From: Owenia fusiformis
Lineage: Eukaryota; Annelida; Polychaeta; Sabellida; Oweniidae
Direction: 5' to 3'
Length of the DNA stretch: 60,000 nucleotides
Assembly (NCBI GenBank): GCA_903813345.2
Contig: CAIIXF020000003.1
Location: 8,687,912 to 8,747,911, forward strand
The notes beneath the pieces were generated by a model that was not told the origin of the DNA, did not search any database, and saw only the letters and a program-made list of their open reading frames with translations. Of the stretch, positions 53,740-60,000 are shown piece by piece. How positions within the stretch are numbered: the first letter of the stretch is position 1; each line of letters opens with the position of its first letter. The translations under genes were made by a program, and so were the position numbers.

Positions 53740-55889
53740 TGAGTTAATGGTAAGTGAAAGATACAAGGGGTTAACATATTTAGGTCTTCCATCGACTGCT
53801 ATACCCTCAAATACCACAATATCTTTGGAACAAGACTTTTGTTTGAAGTTTAATGAGATTACCACATTATTGAAAAGTCCTACTGCTGACCTCCATGACT
53901 CTAAACTAACAGGCATTAGCCTATTCCCACTTTTGCAGGATGGTCACTAACACATAGACTAATATCAAAAAGTATGCACGAAATTAACAGCAATGGCCCA
54001 TAGAACTCACAGTTTACCCATATTAAGCTAGAATCATATTCAAAATGACTATTTGCAAACTGCGACACAAAACACACAAGAGAGAAAAACACTCTAATTG
54101 TGTCCTGTATGAAGTTTGCAAGAAGCATTTGTAATATCATTGTTTCATGTGGATGGGAAAGATACTGGCCAAATCAAGTCAATTTTAAATAGTAAAGTTG
54201 AAAGTACAACAATATGACAAACAAAAATCCATACCATAAAGCTATAGTTCGATTAAGGTAGTACCACACTATCACAAGAAATTGAATAGAGACAACTTAC
54301 AAAAATCTAATTTTCATAATAATGTGTATGTAAATTATCTCAATTTTCAATAATCTGTTCTATCTTGTCATACAGATATGAAAATGCTTAGATAATTTAT
54401 CCATATTTGTCATTTTTAGCAATTTGTTCCTCAACAGCAAAACATGCTAAAAGTGTTCAGCATGTATGTTAACCTTACCTGGTAAGTATGACTGTATACC
54501 TGTATACTGTGCATCTACTATAGGAAAAAACAAAAACAAACTACACATAACATAAACAAAACATTAAAACAAGTTCACAGTACAGCCTAGTGAACTCCTA
54601 ATCAACCAACTTATACTCTGTAATGTGCATACATGTACAATCTTATTCTGGTATAAAATAACTGGACAATAGAAAAATAGAAAAAGCTTACTTTCTCTGA
54701 ACATAGCATCTAATAGCAAGAGGGGAAATAAGTTCTGAATTGCCTACTTGGTTGAGTCCCAACAAATATACACATGTAGAACAAGAGTCAGTTCACTGTA
54801 TGAGTGTGTTTTCAATCAGTGGACTTGGAAAACATAAACAGCAGCACTGTATGTACTGTATGCACACATAAAACTCTATAATGTGTGCGGCTGAAAAGGC
54901 TAAACATAGTTCACGATATTTCACTCTAATTCCACTATTATTTACAGAACCTAGAAAATGAACCAATGAAGTGTTGACGCATTGTAGCTTCACATATAAA
55001 TATAAAGTTATAGGGTGGCAAATATAGATTACTTTATGTAGGATATGTCAATTATAGATGCAAATGTCTATTAATATCCACAGTAAGAAATGAACACAAC
55101 TTTCATATTCTGTATTCAATCTATATTTTTAAAACGAGGTTGATACTAGTGACACCTATTGACAGCAATTATTGGTTGTGCAAACACAATGGAACAATCA
55201 CTTAAATCAATCAAATATACAACAATTCTCCCCTTATAATTTCAAAGTGGGTCTGCATCTTTAAACCAATTGTACATGTATTGCAATGCAAAATAAATCT
55301 CATATAGTACATATAAACACTTGTGATTGTTGATCTTAGTACCACTTTAAGGATCAAAAGAAGTTACCAACAATGTTAGCTTTAGGCCTTTAAGCTCCAA
55401 CTGCTATTTAACTCCAATAGACCTTTAATACTTTTTTTGGCATATACATTTTTGCTTCATACATACATGAGTTGAACATAAGTTTGTCTCTTAAACAGAC
55501 ATGAAAATAATGCTCAATCTAATATGACAATTCTTGTTATATACTGATCAATTCTGATGAAAATAATGTTTTCTATAATAAACTTGTAATCAATACACCC
55601 TAGAGAATATTTAGAGCATATATTGTGAATACATACTGTCAAAAGTTTACTCTGTTACAAAAACTATACTGTCAATCATTTTACCTGACATAATACATAC
55701 TGGAGAAAAACATACTGGATTACATACTGGAATCCATACTGGAGATAAACATGATGAAAGAAATACAGTTAGCACCATCCCAACTGGTGATAAACAATGT
55801 TTCTTTTTAACTACCATATTTGTACAGTAATAATCTTACATGTATAGTATAACACTCAAAAGTCTCCAATCTTGGCAATAAGCCTTATA
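53740..55889. other. no clear gene; expected to contain the 3' LTR of the right-hand gypsy element
   Basis: AT-rich. 'catactgga' words are repeated at 55695-55750. Since the gypsy pol at 56-60 kb reads leftward, its 3' LTR should lie here. Without the partner LTR (beyond position 60000) I cannot place its ends. Confidence 0.4.
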
Positions 55890-56487
55890 TAGTCTCTATT
55901 AACCTTTTAGGTTAGCTATGCACTCTACTACTTTTCCTTATCACTGGAGATTCAAACTGTTCAGTTTGATTTGTTGGAACACTAGTATGTTTTGGACTCA
56001 AATCAACATGAGTTTCCAATTGTTCACTCTGATCTTTTTGAATTGAACTATCTAAACTGTGTTTGCCCATCATATTTAAACTCTACAGACTTAGAACATG
56101 GTAGATCAGAAGGTACAAATGGATTCTCTTGAAACCTGTCAAAATCAGTAACCTTTTCATCTGGTTCCCTCTCATGAGCCAAAATGTTGTTGTCATGTTG
56201 TTCAAATGAAGTCTCTGATAATCTCAATCTAAGTTGCTCAATATGTCTATGGTACAAACCAGAAGCTACAGCAACTTTATATGTCAGAGGACCTATCACT
56301 TGTACAACTACACCTGGTATCCATTTATCTTTGTTATTTTCAAGAAATTCCTTACCCACACTTTATCATTGACACACAGAGACCTAGATTTTGAATGTTT
56401 TTCTCTATGCTCAATTTGTTTATGCAACTTCGTTTTCATGAGTTGATTGAAATTAGGTCAGATATTATCCAAACGCATTCTTAGCGG
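55890..56487 (-). pseudogene. integrase C-terminal (GPY/F) tail
   Basis: Frames at 56487-56360 and 56359-56048 contain QLMKTKLHKQIEHRE, NDKVWVR, then IPGVVVQVIGPLTYKVAV and HRHIEQLRLRL, the GPF/Y module that follows the integrase core. It is frame-shifted relative to the core. A decaying Pol tail continues to about 55890. No chromodomain is visible. Confidence 0.65.
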
Positions 56488-57459
56488 TCATTTCATGAAA
56501 AGCATAGCTGGAGTTTCTCCGGTTACAGTGTGAGGAGCATTGCGATATGAGAGCAAGAATCGTTCAAATTTAATGCGAGTAGAACCCGAATCATGACGCG
56601 CTGCTCTTAAGGCTTGTTTTAATGACTGCACGAATCGTTCCGCTTGGCCATTTGTGGATGGTTGATAAGGGGCACTAAACTTGTGAATGATTCCGTTGCT
56701 TTGTAAAAACTCTTCAAATTCTGCAGAAGTAAACTGAGTACCGTTATCTGAAACACAGATCTGTGGAAGTCCAGTGCGACTAAACAAACTCCGCAATGTG
56801 TTTATGGTACATTCAGCTGTTATCGATGGCATATCAAAAACTTCCGGCCATTTACTATATGCATCAACTACTACTAGGTACGTATGGTTTTCGAACGGAC
56901 CGGCAAAATCAATATGTATACGTTCCCAAGGATGTGATGCAGGAATCCATGGATGCAATGGTGATAATGCTGGTTTATTTTGGATCACTTGGCATGGTTC
57001 GCATGATTTGGCTACTATCTCAATTTGACTATCAATGTCTGGCCACCAAACATACGACCTAGCAACTGCTTTCATCTTAACAATTCCAATGTGACCCGTA
57101 TGTATTTCCTCAAGAATCGCTTTCCGACATTTAGAAGGCACGATTACACGCGATCCCCATAATAGACATCCCTGTTCAACTGTGAGTTCATGTCTTCTAT
57201 AAAAGTATGGTTTCAGAACACTGTCAGATTCCGGTAATTTCCCAGGCCAACCATTTAAGGTATATTTCAGAGCCTTGGAAAGAACAGGATCCCTATGTGT
57301 TGCCTGTTTAATTTGCTGACCTGACAATGGTAACACTTCTAAGTGAAAGACATGAGCTATTGATTTCTCTTCAATGTCAGAGGGAGGTCCATAAGGTAGA
57401 CGTGATAAAGCGTCTGCGTTTGCATTTTTTCCTGATAAATACATTGCCCATCTCTGCAT
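56488..57459 (-). pseudogene. Ty3/gypsy integrase
   Basis: KNANADALSRLP at the N-end is the typical RNase H to integrase linker. The zinc-binding HHCC region follows (EEIHTGHIGIVKMK and CEPCQ), then the catalytic core: HIDFAGPF (D), VSDNGTQFTSAEF (D) and PSTNGQAERFVQSLK (E). All three DDE residues are present and this part is uninterrupted over 323 codons. The whole element is nonetheless inactive because of breaks elsewhere. Confidence 0.85.
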
Positions 57460-57470
57460 GCGTTCAGCGG

Positions 57471-58220
57471 CTAGCTTCCAAATAAGTGTGTAAGCGGCTT
57501 ATTGTCGGTCCAGAGAACAAATTTTCTTCCATATACAAATGAATAGAATCTCTTGAGGCCAAATATTATTGCTAGCGCTTCTTTTTGAATTTGAGGGTAA
57601 TTCCTCTCAGCTACACTCAAGCTTCGCGATGCAAACTGAATGGGTCTCTCTTCCCCATTAGGCATAATATGTGACACGACGGCACCTAGTCCGATTGGTC
57701 CGGCATCCGTTGACAACGTGAGTGGTAAATTTGGATCAAAGTGAACCAAAAATCCGGATGCGACAAGTTTTTCTTTCGACAATTTGAAAGCCCGATTAGC
57801 TTCACTGGTCCACACAAAATCTCGTTTCTCAAGCAATTTATTCAATGGTGCAACCAATGTAGCTAAATCTGGTATAAAGCGCCGATAATAGTTCAGTTTA
57901 CCCAAATATGAGCGTAACGTTGTTACATCATGCGGCATTGAAATTTGGAGAATCTCGTCAACTTTTTTCTCAGATTTGTGCACTCCAGTTTTATCGATTA
58001 CATGTCCGAGATACTCAACAGATTTTTTCATGAATTCGCACTTTGACAATTTTGCACGGAGATCATACTCTTCGAGTCGCGATAAGACACGGTCTAGATT
58101 TGACAAATGCTCGTCCTTGTTCTTACCTGTAATCAAGATGGCGTCCATGTAGACTTGTACCCCATCTATACCTTGTAAAACGCGTTCAATGGCATTTTGC
58201 CAGATGGCAGGAGCCATCAT
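57471..58220 (-). pseudogene. reverse transcriptase C-terminal half and RNase H
   Basis: Begins APAIWQNAIERVLQGI. The catalytic loop reads VYMDAILIT (58151-58140), so the second Asp of YxDD is replaced by Ala. It then runs FMKKSVEYLGHVIDKTGV and LRSYLGKLNYYRRFIPDL (thumb), and the RNase H with TLSTDAGPIGLGAV, QKEALAIIFGLK and LWTDNKPLTHL. Missing catalytic Asp and the preceding deletion make the RT inactive. Confidence 0.85.
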
Positions 58221-59688
58221 TGCTCAATTCGATCTGATTGTAAGCATGCGCTAAATCAAGCTTTGAAAATGAGGCACCGCCAGCCAAATTAGCCAATATG
58301 TCATCAACATTAATACTAGGTGGAGCCACTGGCTTAAGTACTGGATTTAAAGTGACCTTGTAATTACCACATATTCTTATGCTACCATCAGACTTAGGCA
58401 CAGTGACAATACTAGTACTCCAGTTACTATGACTTACTGGTGTCAGGACTCCACATTTTTGGAGTCTATCTAACTCAGCTTCTACTTTAGGTTTGAGAGC
58501 GTATGGAACTCTGTATGGCTTAGATGTGACTGGTGTGGCCTCGTCAGTTAATATGACATCTGCTTTTATATGCTTCATTTTGCCCAATTCACCATTAAAC
58601 ACCTTTTTGTGTTTTTCTAAGATTTTATCCAGTTTTCTTACATTCTGTACTGATTCTTGTACATCAGATATATCATTGGATGAAACCTTTTTATCACCTG
58701 AAAATATGTTTTTCCAATTGAACTGAATTTGAGCAAGCCAGTCTCTACCTAATAACAAATGTTTTGTATGCTTTACAATATACAATGGTAATATCTTGAC
58801 TTGCTTGTCATACCTAACCTTGACTTTTATCTTGCCAACAGGCTTTACTGATTCACCCGTGAAACTCGAAAACTCTCTATGTGTACCCTGTAATTTCACA
58901 TTTTGAAATTTATTGACATATACATCATATGGTACAATGGATACGGCTGAGCCTGTATCTAGTTCCATGTCCAATGCCTCACCATTGATGCTGGGCCTTA
59001 TTACAATTGGATTGCCCCCATTAATGTCATCATTGGTGTGACATTGCACTTTACACACACTATATTGATCTGAATCACTTGTTGAATCATCATTGTGAAG
59101 ATCTTGGTTGACGTTGTTCACTTGTCGATTTCTCTGTTTACGACGTGAATATCTGTGTTGAGATTCCTTGTCTTTCGATTGTTTATGGTCGTTTCCATGT
59201 TTCTGCGATTTTGGTTTACGACATCGGCTCGCGATATGTCCCATAATTCCACAGTTGAAGCACTTTGTTTTTGAAAACCAACAGTCTGCCTCTTTGTGGC
59301 TTTTGCGACCACATTTGCCACATTTATATCCTGGCTTGGACATCTTATTGTCCTTAACGACATGAACACCTGGTGACGATGTCCCATTGGACGTTGCAGT
59401 CACATCTTGTCGTATCTGCTTGGCTTCGTTATATGTCGTCTCGCGAACTAATGCACTTGACACAACCTCCGCAAATGTCATATGAGGATTTTCTCGAGTC
59501 TTTTCCATCAGTTTCAAGGCTGTGCTTTCATTGTTAATGCCCGATATGAAACGATCTCGTAATTGCTCATCGAGTTTATTCGCAAACTCGCACTGGCGTG
59601 AAAGATGCTTCAGTGTTACGACATAGTCTTGTATAGATTCATCTGCTAATTGATCACGTTTTATAAACTTACGTCTTTCAGCTACCAC
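58186..59688 (-). pseudogene. Gag C-terminus, protease and RT N-terminal half
   Basis: In order: gag C-terminal segment, two CCHC zinc knuckles (CGKCGRKSHKEADC and CFNCGIMGHIASRC), a basic linker, retropepsin with MELDTGSAVSIVP and LLLGRDWL, then RT blocks YRVPYALKPKVEAELDRL, NWSTSIVTVPKSDGSIRIC and FSKLDLAHAYNQIEL. After that the frame breaks at about 58215. About 35 residues, including the expected LPFG block, are missing. Confidence 0.85.
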
Positions 59689-60000
59689 TATTGGTTTGTT
59701 TCAAATGTTTCCTCAACATGGTTTTAAGATGTTGGTAAGACTTTGTACTGGGCAATTCTGGAGCAACTAAATCTCTTACCACTGAGTAATATTTCTTGCC
59801 CAACGAGTGTAAGAAGATTGCAACTACCTGTTTTTCAAGTATTGGGTCAGGAACTACTGGTGCTGGATCAAGTCCATTTGCAATCAAAAATAATTCGAAT
59901 CGCTCAACATAACAGTCCCAATCTTCACTGGCATCATAGCACGTGGAAAATGGCGGTAAACCAACTCGGAAATTTTGCACATTTTCAGCCCTATCAGTTC
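59678..60000 (-). pseudogene. gag: Gag N-terminal part, incomplete at the window edge
   Basis: The frame is open at position 60000. It contains FRVGLPPFSTCYDASEDWDC followed by YVERFELFLIANG, the usual start of the capsid-like domain in this gypsy clade, and FLHSLGKKYYSVVRDL. A frame change at about 59685 separates it from the rest of gag. Confidence 0.8.

Larger units (their letters stand above)
55890..60000 (-). mobile_element. decayed Ty3/gypsy retrotransposon, gag-pol, runs off the right edge
   Basis: Minus-strand order gag, protease, reverse transcriptase, RNase H, integrase (with GPY-type end) is diagnostic of Ty3/gypsy. At least four frame changes or deletions (59.68, 58.2, 57.46 and 56.4-56.5 kb) interrupt it. 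Gag is open at the window edge. Confidence 0.9.

Noticed and set aside
53698-53950. Opposed 72 and 74 codon frames near the CRE cluster
   Set aside because: Both strands look equally plausible and neither shows a motif; kept only as context for the promoter suggestion.

Overview
The window is nuclear DNA of a multicellular animal, most likely a marine invertebrate. It is AT-rich, has almost no continuous host genes, carries exon-sized reading frames with GT/AG splice sites, and is packed with nested animal-type transposons: CR1-like, Ty3/gypsy, DIRS/Ngaro-like, hAT, piggyBac-like and mariner-like. I cannot name the species; an echinoderm, hemichordate, mollusc or cnidarian would all fit.

Left part (1-13 kb). 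A few minus-strand exon candidates (392-642, 4168-4316, 9807-9910, 10158-10628) lie among transposon debris. The last two are phase-compatible and join a 7-residue repeat exon to a lysine-rich exon. Debris includes CR1-like reverse transcriptase ends, a broken transposase of a 'DHGG' type, nested mariner-like MITEs (4637-5492 holding 4701-4921), two coding-capable minisatellites (27 bp and 21 bp units), and a miniature tyrosine-recombinase element with split direct repeats (11021-12410).

Middle part (13.8-31 kb). A second DHGG transposase copy abuts a truncated Ty3/gypsy element made of LTR, tRNA-Ser-type primer site, repeat-bearing leader and gag. Then come a decayed hAT/BED element, a tyrosine recombinase fragment, a 590-bp fold-back element, a 20-bp-unit minisatellite and a nested hairpin MITE. 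The only long intact host-like gene is at 28096-29970 (+): a multi-pass membrane protein of 624 residues with a perfect 63-bp in-frame tandem duplication.

Right part (31-60 kb). This is a Russian-doll insertion. A CR1-like reverse transcriptase copy (31197 to 45430) was hit at TTAA by a piggyBac-like MITE and at TA by a mariner-like element. That element was in turn hit by a 12.1-kb LTR retrotransposon with giant 4.5-kb LTRs. The LTRs differ by about five substitutions and one 16-bp indel, so the insertion is recent. The element encodes only Gag (957 aa), has a tRNA-Leu-type primer site and a polypurine tract, and most of each LTR is a TGCAA-rich satellite. I consider it the most interesting object here. 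To the right lie a second CR1-like element on the minus strand with a degenerate 2A-like motif and two insertions (45.5-52.3 kb), a possible CpG-type promoter with NRF1/CRE-like sites (53.46-53.51 kb), and a decayed Ty3/gypsy gag-pol element on the minus strand running off the right edge (55.9-60 kb).

Functionally the window is a transposon graveyard plus one young non-autonomous insertion. That young element would need pol supplied in trans by a Ty3/gypsy relative. The gypsy copy at 56-60 kb could not do this, because its reverse transcriptase is deleted and has lost a catalytic aspartate.
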